A stretch of 64,000 nt of DNA, taken from assembly GCA_910576535.1 (NCBI GenBank), contig CAJTKK010000001.1, forward strand, positions 1 through 64,000, written 5' to 3'. Of the stretch, positions 25,036 to 34,292 are shown in pieces. A model generated the notes under the pieces. That model was not told the DNA's origin, did not search any database, and saw only the letters and a list, made by a program, of their open reading frames with translations. The stretch is from an uncultured Lachnospiraceae bacterium. Lineage in GTDB: Bacteria > Bacillota > Clostridia > Lachnospirales > Lachnospiraceae. How positions within the stretch are numbered: position 1 is the first letter of the stretch; each line of letters starts with the position of its first letter. A program made the translations under genes and the position numbers.

Positions 25036-26027
25036 AATTCTATTAATTCATCCTCTTCAAAATCACGGGAAGCCGTTCTCCCCAATACCTCAAACCATTG
25101 CATTGGGGATATTCCATTGCCGGGACGCTTTGTTGTAAGGTTCTCTTCTGTGAATACTTCCCCTTCTTTAATCTCTTTAGAAGCTACAATGCTCTTTCTG
25201 GCTACTGCAATATTGGCTGTCTCAGAAGCCGATGGGCTTTTCTTTCCATCCCCCAAGGCTTTTTCTATATTCCGGATCTCTTTGACCATCCGCTTTAATT
25301 CATCGGGTTCTAAACTCGCTTTATGATCCGGCCCCTCCATTTCCTTATCTAATGTAAAATGCTTCTCAATTACCACAGCGCCCATAGCCACAGCCGCCAC
25401 CGGAACTTCGATTCCCTCCGTATGATCCGAATATCCTGCTGGTACGCCAAATTTTTCTTTTAAGGTAAGCATGGCGCGCAGATTCACTTCCTCATAAGGG
25501 GTTGGATATTGCGTGGTGCAATGCAGCAGGGTGATTTCCCCCGCCCCATGGTCTTGTAAAACTGTGACAGCCGCTTCCACCTCTTCTATATAGCTCATGC
25601 CTGTTGATAAAATAATTGGCTTTCCAGTCTTTGCAATTTCAATCAAATAAGGCATATTTGTGATTTCCCCAGATGGGATTTTCCATATCTTCACCAAATC
25701 ATTTAAGAAATAAATGCTTTCTATATCAAACGGCGTAGAAAGGAACTGTATCCCTTGATGCTCACAATACTTTGCTAATTCTACGAAGTCATCAAAAGAT
25801 AACAGCAATTTTCTCAACATCTCAATTTGAGATTCTTCTTTCCCTATATTCTTTTTTTGATATTCTGCCATTGGCGCCGCTTTTGAAACCAGAGCCTCCA
25901 ATTTAGCAGTTTGGAATTTTACAATATCCGCACCGCTTTCCTTTGCAGCATCCACTAATTTTTTCGCGGTTCCGATATCGCCGTTATGGTTTACCCCCGC
26001 TTCCGCGATTATTAATACTTTTCCCAT
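25032..26027 (-). CDS. legI: Nonulosonic acid synthase (NeuB/LegI-like)
   Basis: 331 residues from the ATG at 26027 (AGGAG just upstream); an ATG 15 nt earlier overlaps the preceding frame. IIAEAGVNHNGDIGTAKKL and DIVKFQT are hallmark N-terminal motifs. STPFD, IPSGEITNMPYL, LHCTTQYPTPY and GYSDHTEG follow, and residues from about 275 form the SAF (antifreeze-like) domain with KRPGNGISP. The enzyme condenses a 6-deoxy-mannose-type diamino sugar or ManNAc with phosphoenolpyruvate to give the nonulosonic acid. It couples to the acetyltransferase gene by ATGA. Confidence 0.9.
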   Translation of the reverse strand: MGKVLIIAEAGVNHNGDIGTAKKLVDAAKESGADIVKFQTAKLEALVSKAAPMAEYQKKNIGKEESQIEMLRKLLLSFDDFVELAKYCEHQGIQFLSTPFDIESIYFLNDLVKIWKIPSGEITNMPYLIEIAKTGKPIILSTGMSYIEEVEAAVTVLQDHGAGEITLLHCTTQYPTPYEEVNLRAMLTLKEKFGVPAGYSDHTEGIEVPVAAVAMGAVVIEKHFTLDKEMEGPDHKASLEPDELKRMVKEIRNIEKALGDGKKSPSASETANIAVARKSIVASKEIKEGEVFTEENLTTKRPGNGISPMQWFEVLGRTASRDFEEDELIEL

Positions 26028-26042
26028 ATTGCTCCTATTCAT

Positions 26043-26668
26043 AATATTTTATTATCCTTCCGGAACGCCTGCTGCTGAGCATCTGTCCGGGATGTCCTTC
26101 GTCACCACAGTGCCTGCTCCTATAACAGACTGGCTTCCAACTATTCTCCCTTGAATAATCTGGGTCCCGGTTCCAATTTCAGTCATATCGCCTATTACTG
26201 CATTACCCGAAATATTAGCTCTTGGATTAACCGTAATATAACTATTCATTTTTACTTCATGCCCTATGGTACAATCCAAGTTAATAATATTAAAATCCCC
26301 TATTTCGATATCTATTGTAAGTATGGAGCCTGCACAAAAATACTGCCTTTCCCTATGTGCATCTCCTGCGGACGCAGTACTGACGGATCTATGAAATTCG
26401 GGCATTGAATATTCTCATTCTTTCTATACTTATTAAAGATATCGCTCCGTATCTTTCCATTGCCTACTGCTATTGTCACATGTAATTCATTATTAACAGA
26501 AGCTACAAATGAGTCATCTCCAATCACCCTATTCTCTTTATTTTCTTTTTCATCAATAAAGCCTAAAATGTTCCACTCATTTGTTCTTTGGTTTATTCTA
26601 TCAATTAACCATTCAACTTCTTTCGCAAAGCCACCGTTTCCAACAATCGCAATATCCTTCAAGCCCAT
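26043..26668 (-). pseudogene. Frameshifted NeuD/PglD-type sugar acetyltransferase
   Basis: An ATG at 26668 starts IAIVGNGGFAKEVEWLIDR, the Rossmann-like N-terminus of NeuD/PglD acetyltransferases. The frame stops soon after FVQAPYLQ. One added base in a T5 run (about 26337) continues into CAGSILTIDIEIGDFNIIN and the hexapeptide beta-helix, through GAGTVVTKDIP. Close to the end a second one-base loss changes the expected tail; adding a base there gives a stop that overlaps the synthase ATG in the usual operon manner. Two separate lesions make decay more likely than phase variation. It was probably a second N- or O-acetyltransferase of the pathway. Confidence 0.7.
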
Positions 26669-26726
26669 TACAGCCTCCCCCCAATATAGGAAGACCTGAT
26701 GCCGGATACCACACTCCTGCCGAAAT

Positions 26727-27395
26727 CTATAATGAAATTCCCCCTCTCAGTCTTTCCCCTACCTTTACACCCCCCTCATACTTGGTAATTTTAATATAAC
26801 TATCTTTCGTTTTTATGAAAAGATAATTATCAGCCTTTACCAAGATTTGTCCTGGTATTCCTTTATACACTGGCGCATTGGGGATTAATTCGGATGATAC
26901 AAATTTAATCTTCTCTCCCTTATGAAAGGAACATGCACATGACCCCGGATAAGTTACGGCACGGATAAAATTAAAAATTTCCCTGCTCGTCTGATTCCAG
27001 TCTATAATTTCATCATTTTCCTTTCTCATGCCACGGTATAAACCGGCTAAGCTGATGCTGTCCTGGCTTCGTACGGTCACATGCCCTTCCTGGATTATTT
27101 TTATAGCCTGATATAAAAGCCTCGGACGCTCCATATATGCTTTTCCAAAAGAGTCCCATACGTATCATCGTCAGAAATTCCATACGGAAGTTTCCCTGCA
27201 TGGCAGTTAATAATTTTAAGGAGAGGCATTTCCCTGATTTCATTTCGGAAAATCTGGTTAAAAGACATCGACACAAACAGATCAAATGGATAGCGCCTTA
27301 TACATTCCAAAAACTCTTTTGAATTAATATTCTTCGTGTATAAAACATCTATATTATTTTCCGTTGCTAATTCCATCAATATGCAGTTTCTTCAT
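26727..27395 (-). pseudogene. Formyltransferase-like gene with deletions and a frameshift
   Basis: The ATG at 27395 with a perfect AGGAGG is intact, but only MKKLHI remains of the N-terminal part before the frame changes. The next recognisable piece is NINSKEFLECIRRYPFDLF to INCHAGKLPY, the catalytic region of methionyl-tRNA/sugar formyltransferases. The following stretch, which should contain the conserved Asp segment, is missing. A one-base loss at about 27130 then moves to the C-terminal part (DEIIDWNQTSREIFNFIRA, GQILVKADNY), ending at 26727. Such enzymes N-formylate amino sugars using formyl-tetrahydrofolate. Three lesions make it clearly dead. Confidence 0.72.
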
Positions 27396-27480
27396 TATAT
27401 TTCCTCCTAGTAGTTGATATATTCTGTTTTGCTGCGCCAAAACAGCTATTCTCCCAGGAAATGTAATACATATCTTCTAT

Positions 27481-28137
27481 TTACTCTCCCTCAAGTTTTT
27501 CTGCATATATGGGAAGAATTTTATTTATAAACTTCATATTTTCCTCCACGTTTTTTACAACAACGCTTCCTGCGCCTATTACCGCTCCTATCCCAACATT
27601 CATACCTTGAATTATTGTCGCATTCGCCCCCACAAAACTATTTTCTTGTATATGCGCTTCTCCACAGATAACACTTGAAACTGCAATATGGGAAAAGTCA
27701 CCAATTACACAATCGTGTTCTATCACTGCCGCTGTATTAATAATTGCCATTTTTCCAATGGCCGCATTTGAATTAACGACAGCTCTTTTTCCAATGAATG
27801 CCCCCTCGCCCACCTTGACATCTGCAGCTAAAATAGCACTTGGGTCAATAATAGGAGGGAGATAAAATCCTATTTCTTTAAGACAGGTATATAATTTATT
27901 CCGGACGCTTCCCTTGCCCAGAAAGCCTACGCAAATACATGCGTAATGAATTCCTGAATTATAAATCTCTTGGAGCTGGCTGTCGCATCCAATAATTTTA
28001 TATCCCCTATATTCAAATTCGTCATTACGGATATTATCTACAAAACCTGCTATTTCATAATCCCCTGAAGTCTCTACTGCATCTGCCACTGATTTCGCAT
28101 GTCCGCCGCATCCTAATAAAATTATTTTCTCTGCCAT
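27481..28137 (-). CDS. legH: PglD/NeuD-type sugar N-acetyltransferase (LegH-like)
   Basis: 218 residues from the ATG at 28137. The N-terminal Rossmann-like part has ILLGCGGHAKSVADAVE. The C-terminal left-handed beta-helix contains AIINTAAVIEHDCVIGDFSHIA, in which the His of IEHDC is the catalytic base in PglD. It would acetylate the 4-amino group of the sugar made by the aminotransferase, one step before LegG. It begins just after the stop of the pyrophosphorylase gene. It may be the only functional enzyme of this type, as the paralogue at 26043-26668 is broken. Confidence 0.85.
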   Translation of the reverse strand: MAEKIILLGCGGHAKSVADAVETSGDYEIAGFVDNIRNDEFEYRGYKIIGCDSQLQEIYNSGIHYACICVGFLGKGSVRNKLYTCLKEIGFYLPPIIDPSAILAADVKVGEGAFIGKRAVVNSNAAIGKMAIINTAAVIEHDCVIGDFSHIAVSSVICGEAHIQENSFVGANATIIQGMNVGIGAVIGAGSVVVKNVEENMKFINKILPIYAEKLEGE

Positions 28138-28141
28138 ATCT

Positions 28142-29191
28142 TCATTCTTTATTTTCCAATGCAATTTCCATTTTTCTTAGTTCGTCCACTTCTCCCATAT
28201 CCAGCCACGCGCTTTCGCTAATAGGATACACCCCTACTTTTTTACCTTGGCTTTTACATTTCTCGATAATGTCAGGGAAACCAATAGGTACATTTTTTTC
28301 CAAAATATCTATCACTTCAGGTTCCGCAATATAACATCCTGTATTTGTTAAAAAGGACAACGAGGGTTTCTCTTTCATTTCCTTTATTTCACCGTTTTCA
28401 TCAATTTCTACAATACCATATGGAATTGTGAAGTTCTTGACGGAACATACCATAGTGATTGTATTTTTCTGTTCTTTATGCAACCTATAAATCTTCGCCA
28501 GATTCCCCTTTATCAGAATGTCGCAATTCGATAATATAAAAGTAGAATTAATTTTCCCTTTTAATAATTGCAGGCCTCCCCCTGTTCCCAACGGTATTTC
28601 CTCATCTGCATAGGATATCCTATATCCCACATTACTTTCATTAAAATATGCCTTAATCATATTCTTTTTATAGTTTACGATCAGATGAAAGTCTTGACAT
28701 CCATAATTATGAAATTCGTTCATAATGTGTTCCAGAATCGGCACATCCCCTACCGGTATTAAAGGCTTTGGAAGGATTTTCGTATATGGATATAGTCTTG
28801 TTCCAAGTCCACCTGCCATAATTACTACTGGTATATCCTTTAATTCTTGGGACCATATCGGTCTCATATCCTCTTTTCTAAAAACAATCTGAATAATTTC
28901 ATGTTCTTTATTTAAAATTGGAACTGCTACAATTTCATGTTCTTTCATAAAGGACAACGCATTTTCTGCATCATCTTCCAGCAAGTACTTTGGCTGATAA
29001 TTTGCAGCATTCTTAATCGGAGCTTTCAAACTTCCGTTGGCCAAAATCCATCTGCGGACATCCCCATCCGTCACGACTGCAACAAGCTTTTTTTCTTTTG
29101 TTACAAACAATACCTTTTTTGCAGTAACATCTAATCTTTGCAATGTCTGCAGAACAGTAATATCTTCACTTATCAAAATATCTTCTGTCAT
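28142..29191 (-). CDS. ptmE: Sugar-phosphate nucleotidyltransferase with CBS pair (PtmE-like)
   Basis: 349 residues. Two CBS motifs (about 1-115: VLFVTKEKKLVAVVTDGDVRRW and AVPILNKEHEIIQIVF) precede a nucleotidyltransferase domain with VVIMAGGLGTRLYPYTKILPKPLIPVGD (split GTP/UTP-binding motif) and ILSNCDILIKG. This build is that of PtmE, the glucosamine-1-phosphate guanylyltransferase that starts the GDP-linked legionaminic pathway in Campylobacter. Its presence next to LegB/C/H/G/I/F homologues argues that this pathway uses GDP- and not UDP-linked intermediates. CBS domains suggest control by adenine nucleotides. Confidence 0.83.
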   Translation of the reverse strand: MTEDILISEDITVLQTLQRLDVTAKKVLFVTKEKKLVAVVTDGDVRRWILANGSLKAPIKNAANYQPKYLLEDDAENALSFMKEHEIVAVPILNKEHEIIQIVFRKEDMRPIWSQELKDIPVVIMAGGLGTRLYPYTKILPKPLIPVGDVPILEHIMNEFHNYGCQDFHLIVNYKKNMIKAYFNESNVGYRISYADEEIPLGTGGGLQLLKGKINSTFILSNCDILIKGNLAKIYRLHKEQKNTITMVCSVKNFTIPYGIVEIDENGEIKEMKEKPSLSFLTNTGCYIAEPEVIDILEKNVPIGFPDIIEKCKSQGKKVGVYPISESAWLDMGEVDELRKMEIALENKE

Positions 29192-29206
29192 AGTTTTTCT
29201 CCTAAC

Positions 29207-30373
29207 TTAAACAGCAGGCTTTATAATCAAATCAATTACTCTTTGTACATCTTCATTTGTAAGATTTGTGCTGCATGGGATATTGACAATATATTCCCAA
29301 TAGTATTTTGCTTTTTCAATTTCAAACGCCCTATTATCCCTATATGGGATCTGTTCATGAATCAATCCCCAGACAGGCCTCGTCTGCACTTTATTCCTTT
29401 GTAGATAATTGATCATTTCATCACGGTTCATTTTATAATTTTTACACATCAATGCATAAAACCAATGATTCCCTCTAATATCCGGCCTAATCCCTAATAT
29501 TTCCAGGCCTTCCATATTTTTAAATCCTTCTTTATATTTCTTATAATTCTCCGTCTTTACTTCAATAAAACGTTCCAACTGTTCTAATTGTGCCAGGCCA
29601 ATTGCTGCCTGAAGGTTCGTCATACGGTAATTATACCCGATCTCATCATGCAAGAAATACAGTTCATCGCTCTTTGCCTGTGTCGTAAGATGTTTTGCTT
29701 TTTTTAAATAGGCTTCATGGCTGGAGACAATCATTCCCCCTCCGCCAGTAGTCATAATTTTGTTTCCATTAAATGAATATACCCCTACATCCCCAATCGT
29801 TCCTGCATACTTGCCTGCATACTTGCCTTGGGTATAATATGTTCCGATAGCTTCCGTAGCATCTTCAATAACCTTCAGGTTATATTCCCCGGCAATTCTC
29901 ATTAAGGCTTCCATATCTGCCATATTTCCAAATACATGAACCACTAATAACGCCTTTATATGCTTACCGGATTCCCTCTCAATCAGTTTTCCGTCCTCAA
30001 AGCTACATTCTTCCTTGCAGAACTTTTCTACTTTTACCGGATCCATACACAAAGAATCATCACAATCCATAAAGATAGGCGTTGCCCCCGCATACTTTAC
30101 CGGATTCACTGCTGCAATAAAAGTGAGCGTCGGAACAAGCACAGCATCCTGTTCTGTCACCCCTGTAAGAAGCAGCGCGATATGCAGCCCGGAGGTGCCA
30201 TTCTGGCAGGAAACGGCTCCAGGAGCTTTCACATACTCTGCAACCTTGGTTTCAAATGTACTCACATACGGACCTGCCGTCGATACCCATTCTGTTTTAA
30301 TTGCATCCGTCACATATTCTAACTCATTCCCTTTTAAATTAGGAACCGACAACGGTATAAACTTACCTTCCAT
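29207..30373 (-). CDS. legC: PLP-dependent sugar aminotransferase (LegC-like)
   Basis: 388 residues of the DegT/DnrJ/EryC1 family. IPLSVPNLKGNELEYV and TEWVSTAGPYV open the protein; VIEDATEAIGTYY carries the PLP-binding Asp; GVYSFNGNKIMTTGGGGMI contains the Lys that forms the Schiff base. NYRMTNLQAAIGLAQLEQL is also conserved. It transfers an amino group from glutamate to C4 of the keto sugar made by LegB, whose gene is 20 nt upstream. Confidence 0.88.
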   Translation of the reverse strand: MEGKFIPLSVPNLKGNELEYVTDAIKTEWVSTAGPYVSTFETKVAEYVKAPGAVSCQNGTSGLHIALLLTGVTEQDAVLVPTLTFIAAVNPVKYAGATPIFMDCDDSLCMDPVKVEKFCKEECSFEDGKLIERESGKHIKALLVVHVFGNMADMEALMRIAGEYNLKVIEDATEAIGTYYTQGKYAGKYAGTIGDVGVYSFNGNKIMTTGGGGMIVSSHEAYLKKAKHLTTQAKSDELYFLHDEIGYNYRMTNLQAAIGLAQLEQLERFIEVKTENYKKYKEGFKNMEGLEILGIRPDIRGNHWFYALMCKNYKMNRDEMINYLQRNKVQTRPVWGLIHEQIPYRDNRAFEIEKAKYYWEYIVNIPCSTNLTNEDVQRVIDLIIKPAV

Positions 30374-30393
30374 TTTTTTCTCCTTAATGAATT

Positions 30394-31371
30394 TTACAGA
30401 TTGTAAATATCAATCTTATATTTATCCAGATTGTGTTTTAAAAACTCTATTGTTTCAGCCAATCCCTCTTCAAACGTATATTGAGGATGCCAGGAAGTCA
30501 GCTCCAATATTTTCTTATTGCATCCTAATAAACGGTTTACTTCACTTTTTTCCGGACGCAGTCTTTGTTCATCGCAAATAATTTTTGCGTCCGGGTTGAT
30601 CTGACGGATTAATTCTTCTGCAAGCTGGCCAATTGATATTTCTCTTTGCGTTGCTATATTGATTTCCTCTCCGACTGTTTTATCCGATTCATAAATAGAA
30701 ATAAAACCATTAGCAGTGTCTTTTACATAATTAAAGTCTCTTGTAGGCGTTAAAGAACCTAACTTGATTTCCCTTTTGCCCGCCAATAACTGCGTAATAA
30801 TCGTCGGAATAACAGCCCTGGCCGACTGTCTCGGGCCATATGTGTTAAACGGCCTGACAATTGTTACCGGCAGTTCAAAAGAACGGTAAAAAGATTCTGC
30901 CAGACGGTCTGCCCCAATCTTCGTGGCTGAATATGGCGATTGCCCCTGATAAGGATGTAATTCGTCTATTGGTACGTATTGTGCAGTGCCATATACTTCG
31001 GAGGTCGATGTCACTAATGTCCTTATCCCTTTTTTCTTTGCTGCCTGAAGAACGTTTAATGTGCCTTTAATATTGGTATCCACATACGTATCAGGAGAAT
31101 GATAACTAAATGGAATAGCAATTAATGCCGCTAAATGAAAAACGGCATCACATCCTTCCAGTGCCTCTGATACACCATTAGGATCCCTGATATCTCCTTG
31201 AAAAATATCAACATGATCCATGATATCCTTGGGAAGGGAATCAAGCCATCCCCAAGTATTAAAAGAATTATAGTATACAAATGCCTTAACATCATACCCT
31301 TTTTTTACTAATTCTTCTGTTAAATGACTGCCTATAAAACCATCTGCCCCTGTTACTAATATCTTTTTCAT
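30394..31371 (-). CDS. legB: NAD-dependent nucleotide-sugar 4,6-dehydratase (LegB-like)
   Basis: 325 residues from the ATG at 31371, which follows AAGGTGA at the end of the acyltransferase gene. ILVTGADGFIGSHLTEEL binds NAD; STSEVYGTA and the SPYSATKIGADRL (Tyr-x3-Lys) active site follow; VRPFNTYGPRQSARAVIPT is typical of LegB-like extended SDRs. It removes water from a nucleotide-linked GlcNAc to give the 4-keto-6-deoxy intermediate. First dedicated step of the legionaminic cassette after PtmE. Confidence 0.87.
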   Translation of the reverse strand: MKKILVTGADGFIGSHLTEELVKKGYDVKAFVYYNSFNTWGWLDSLPKDIMDHVDIFQGDIRDPNGVSEALEGCDAVFHLAALIAIPFSYHSPDTYVDTNIKGTLNVLQAAKKKGIRTLVTSTSEVYGTAQYVPIDELHPYQGQSPYSATKIGADRLAESFYRSFELPVTIVRPFNTYGPRQSARAVIPTIITQLLAGKREIKLGSLTPTRDFNYVKDTANGFISIYESDKTVGEEINIATQREISIGQLAEELIRQINPDAKIICDEQRLRPEKSEVNRLLGCNKKILELTSWHPQYTFEEGLAETIEFLKHNLDKYKIDIYNL

Positions 31372-31375
31372 TGTA

Positions 31376-32386
31376 CTATTCACCTTCTCCTTCTCCATTC
31401 AATATTTTATTACAATATTCTCTAAGTTTTCCTCCCGCTTTTAACAGGATTGCCGCACCAATAAAAGATGTTATAAAAAATAAAACATAGCGTTCCAAAA
31501 CAGATGCATTCAACGGGTATTTCGTTATCACCTTAGCCGGAAAACCGTGGAAAAAATATAAGCCCATGCTCAAATTGGACAAAAAATTAAGCCCCTTCCA
31601 CTTGATATCTGCCGCAATGCCCGATTCAATCAGCACCAGCGCTATAAAAAAACATACAATACAATAAAGATCATATTCTGACTGGTGAAGCCTATATGAT
31701 AATATAATGGCTACTATAAATAATCCCCAGCCTGCTATGCGAAAAAGACAAGCCGCCATTTCAGGAATTTTTCTTTTGGAAATACTACGTGCAAGGTAGA
31801 AAATACCCCCCCCCAATAGCAGTTCAGAGCTTGCTCTCATTAAATCATTTCCTACCGTCCTTTCTACTGAAAGATATCCAAGTTTGGAAAAACAATGTCC
31901 ATACCATACAATGGGAACAGCCCATACTAACCGCTTAAATAATTCCTTATGCCGCAAATACAAATAACATATAAAAGGCGTTACAAACAGCATTGCTGCA
32001 ATATACCATAGCCAGCCGACAGCCGTATACGTAAAATGCATATTGCTTAACAAAGAAATCTCAAGGGGTAACCTCATTAACAATTTGACGCGCCCCTTCC
32101 AGGATACTGTCATATAGGCTATCCATATATACGTAATAACAATCACAATCGTAGTATATGGAAAAAACTGCATACAACGTTTTTTCATATATTCTGTTAT
32201 ATTTTTTACTTTCCCTTCTTCCAACCCTTTGATCAGATAATACCCTGAAACCATAAAAAAGAATTCAACAAAAATATATCCTCCTTGAAAGGGATAGCTT
32301 CCGCCCGTAAAACAATTAGTTGCATGATATGCCATGATGCATAAAGCGCCTAAAAACTTCCAGCAATTTAAAGTAGTATTCGTCAT
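31376..32386 (-). CDS. Acyltransferase-3 family membrane protein with poly-G tract (ON)
   Basis: 336 residues with about ten membrane helices. NCWKFLGALCIMAYHATNCF near the N-terminus carries the conserved His of acyltransferase-3 enzymes, and IFVEFFFMVSGYYLIKG the second conserved segment. These proteins move acetyl or other acyl groups from inside onto glycans outside. Residues about 191-194 (LGGG) are encoded by nine consecutive G, in frame here, so the protein is complete; a change of one base would truncate it. Its end overlaps the leader of the legB gene, so switching may also affect translation of legB. Substrate unknown. Confidence 0.83.
   Translation of the reverse strand: MTNTTLNCWKFLGALCIMAYHATNCFTGGSYPFQGGYIFVEFFFMVSGYYLIKGLEEGKVKNITEYMKKRCMQFFPYTTIVIVITYIWIAYMTVSWKGRVKLLMRLPLEISLLSNMHFTYTAVGWLWYIAAMLFVTPFICYLYLRHKELFKRLVWAVPIVWYGHCFSKLGYLSVERTVGNDLMRASSELLLGGGIFYLARSISKRKIPEMAACLFRIAGWGLFIVAIILSYRLHQSEYDLYCIVCFFIALVLIESGIAADIKWKGLNFLSNLSMGLYFFHGFPAKVITKYPLNASVLERYVLFFITSFIGAAILLKAGGKLREYCNKILNGEGEGE
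31806..31814 (-). repeat. Poly-G (9) tract inside the acyltransferase-3 gene
   Basis: Nine uninterrupted G on the coding strand (TTGGGGGGGGGTATT). In frame in this sequence. A second tract of the same length lies in the acetyltransferase gene at 24790-24798. Confidence 0.85.
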
Positions 32387-32428
32387 CTTAAGTATATTTA
32401 ACCTCTCAGCTCATAGCCAGCTTGCATA

Positions 32429-34273
32429 CTAGCTGCTGACTTTGAAAATTTCATTGAACATTGTGACCGTTAGCACAATGATTAAATAGTCGCTGTCATA
32501 TGGGATATTCAGTTTAAAACCGTCTTCCATATATCTTTCTTTTAATAAGTTTACATAATCCACATCAAATATGCCCTGTTTCTTTATAATAGAGTCGCTC
32601 ATGAATTCATTAACAATCGAAACATTTTTCTTCAGCATTTCCGGCATTCCGGGGGCTGAAAACGGGAATTTCCTGCGATTAATCACTTCAGACGGCACGA
32701 TTCCTTCTGCAATTTTCTTTAATATATATTTTTCCTTCACTCCACGCAATTTATAATGTTCCGGGATATTAACTGTAAAATCTATTACATTTCTATCCAG
32801 GAACGGATGTCTCCCTTCAATGGAGTGGCCAAATGACATTCTGTCCCCATGATCTGCCAATAGATGGTCTACCAGCCTTAACTTATAGTCGATATATGAT
32901 CTTCTCCTCTGTGATTTGAGTCCTTTTACCTTATTATACATAATAGGGCTTTGATTAATTGCTGAAAAACTATCTAATTGGGCAGCCAAATTACCACTAT
33001 ATAATTTTCTCTTGATCTGTTCAAATTCGCTGTATTTTTTTTCGTATTGGAAATATGGGTCGCCCCAAAGCCGTTCATTAATTTCACAATCTTCCGGAGC
33101 CATGGAACCAGCCTGCTTTGCCCTTATAAAATCATAGCGGTATCCTGCATATCCATTAAAAAACTCATCCGCCCCCTGTCCTGTTAGTATAGCTCGGATA
33201 GGGGTTTTGCTCACAAGGCCTGACAGTAAATATGCTGCCACATCATAGGTTTCTTTTAGCGGCGTTTCCGAATGATATAAAACACTACGCATCTTTTCCC
33301 ATAAATCTTCTTCTTTTATTTCAACAATATGATGCTCTGACCCAATACACTCCTGTATAATTCTCTGGTATTTCCTTTCTGAGTAATCCTCATTTTCAAA
33401 TTCCGCTGAGAAAGAGGAATATTCGCCAGGAACATATTTATGAATAAACGTAGCTACAATAGAAGAATCCAGCCCCCCGCTTATATAAAATCCGATAGGG
33501 ACATCCGCAATCAGCCTGCTTCTGATAGATTCTTTCATCAACTGGCGCAGCTCTTCTACGTAATATTCTTCTCCCTTATCTTCGCTTTCCTGCTCATACT
33601 GAACATCCCAGTATTCTATATTTTTTATCTCACCTTTATCATTGGCCAGCAACGCATGTCCATTTTCCAATGCGTGAATATTTTCAAAGAAGGTAACAGG
33701 GGATGCAATACCCGGAAATGTTAATAACTGGTCTACTGCCCTGATATTAAGTTTCCGTTCAACTCCAGGATATTCCAATATGGATTTGATCTCCGATGCA
33801 AATACCAGTCTATCATCTATTACCGTATAAAATAAAGGAGCTATCCCCATATGGTCACGCACAAGCAGCAGTTCCTTCGTATTGGAATTATAGATCGCTA
33901 TCGCAAACTGCCCATTCAAATAAGTCAGGCAGTCCAGCCCATATTCTTCATATAAGTGAATAATGACTTCGACATCTGTTTTTGTCTTAAACTTATGCCC
34001 TTTACCAGCAAGTTCTTCCCTCAGTTCCAGATAATTAAATACTTCTCCGTTGCAGGCCATTACAATCGTCCCGTCTTCGTTCCGGATAGGCTGCATACCT
34101 CCTTCTAAATCAATAAAGCTCAATCTTGTAAAGCCAAATACAGCTTCATCACGATAATATATCTGTTCCCCGTCCGGCCCCCTATGTTTAATTTTTTTCA
34201 GCATATTTTCCACATGCTGCACATCTATTTTTTTTCTGTTCCTCAAATTAAATACGCCACAAATTCCACACAT
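32429..34273 (-). CDS. asnB: Asparagine synthetase B-type amidotransferase
   Basis: 614 residues. The N-terminal glutaminase domain starts MCGICGVFNL, with Cys2 as nucleophile after Met removal; HRGPDGEQIYY and NGEVFNYLELREEL follow. The C-terminal synthetase domain has FYISGGLDSSIVATFIH (SGGxDS pyrophosphate motif) at about 259-275 and GQGADEFFNGY. The enzyme makes an amide from a carboxylate with glutamine and ATP. Within glycan loci such genes often amidate a sugar acid, but it could also supply asparagine. Confidence 0.88.
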   Translation of the reverse strand: MCGICGVFNLRNRKKIDVQHVENMLKKIKHRGPDGEQIYYRDEAVFGFTRLSFIDLEGGMQPIRNEDGTIVMACNGEVFNYLELREELAGKGHKFKTKTDVEVIIHLYEEYGLDCLTYLNGQFAIAIYNSNTKELLLVRDHMGIAPLFYTVIDDRLVFASEIKSILEYPGVERKLNIRAVDQLLTFPGIASPVTFFENIHALENGHALLANDKGEIKNIEYWDVQYEQESEDKGEEYYVEELRQLMKESIRSRLIADVPIGFYISGGLDSSIVATFIHKYVPGEYSSFSAEFENEDYSERKYQRIIQECIGSEHHIVEIKEEDLWEKMRSVLYHSETPLKETYDVAAYLLSGLVSKTPIRAILTGQGADEFFNGYAGYRYDFIRAKQAGSMAPEDCEINERLWGDPYFQYEKKYSEFEQIKRKLYSGNLAAQLDSFSAINQSPIMYNKVKGLKSQRRRSYIDYKLRLVDHLLADHGDRMSFGHSIEGRHPFLDRNVIDFTVNIPEHYKLRGVKEKYILKKIAEGIVPSEVINRRKFPFSAPGMPEMLKKNVSIVNEFMSDSIIKKQGIFDVDYVNLLKERYMEDGFKLNIPYDSDYLIIVLTVTMFNEIFKVSS

Positions 34274-34292
34274 AATATTATCTCCTGCTGTG

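Noticed and set aside
26312..26405. T5 run in the NeuD-type pseudogene as a phase switch
   Set aside because: The gene has a second one-base loss near its end, so a single slip would not fully restore it.
26669..26780. Six-base C runs near 26671 and 26770 as further phase-variable tracts
   Set aside because: Six bases are too short to be convincing, and the adjacent genes have several other lesions.
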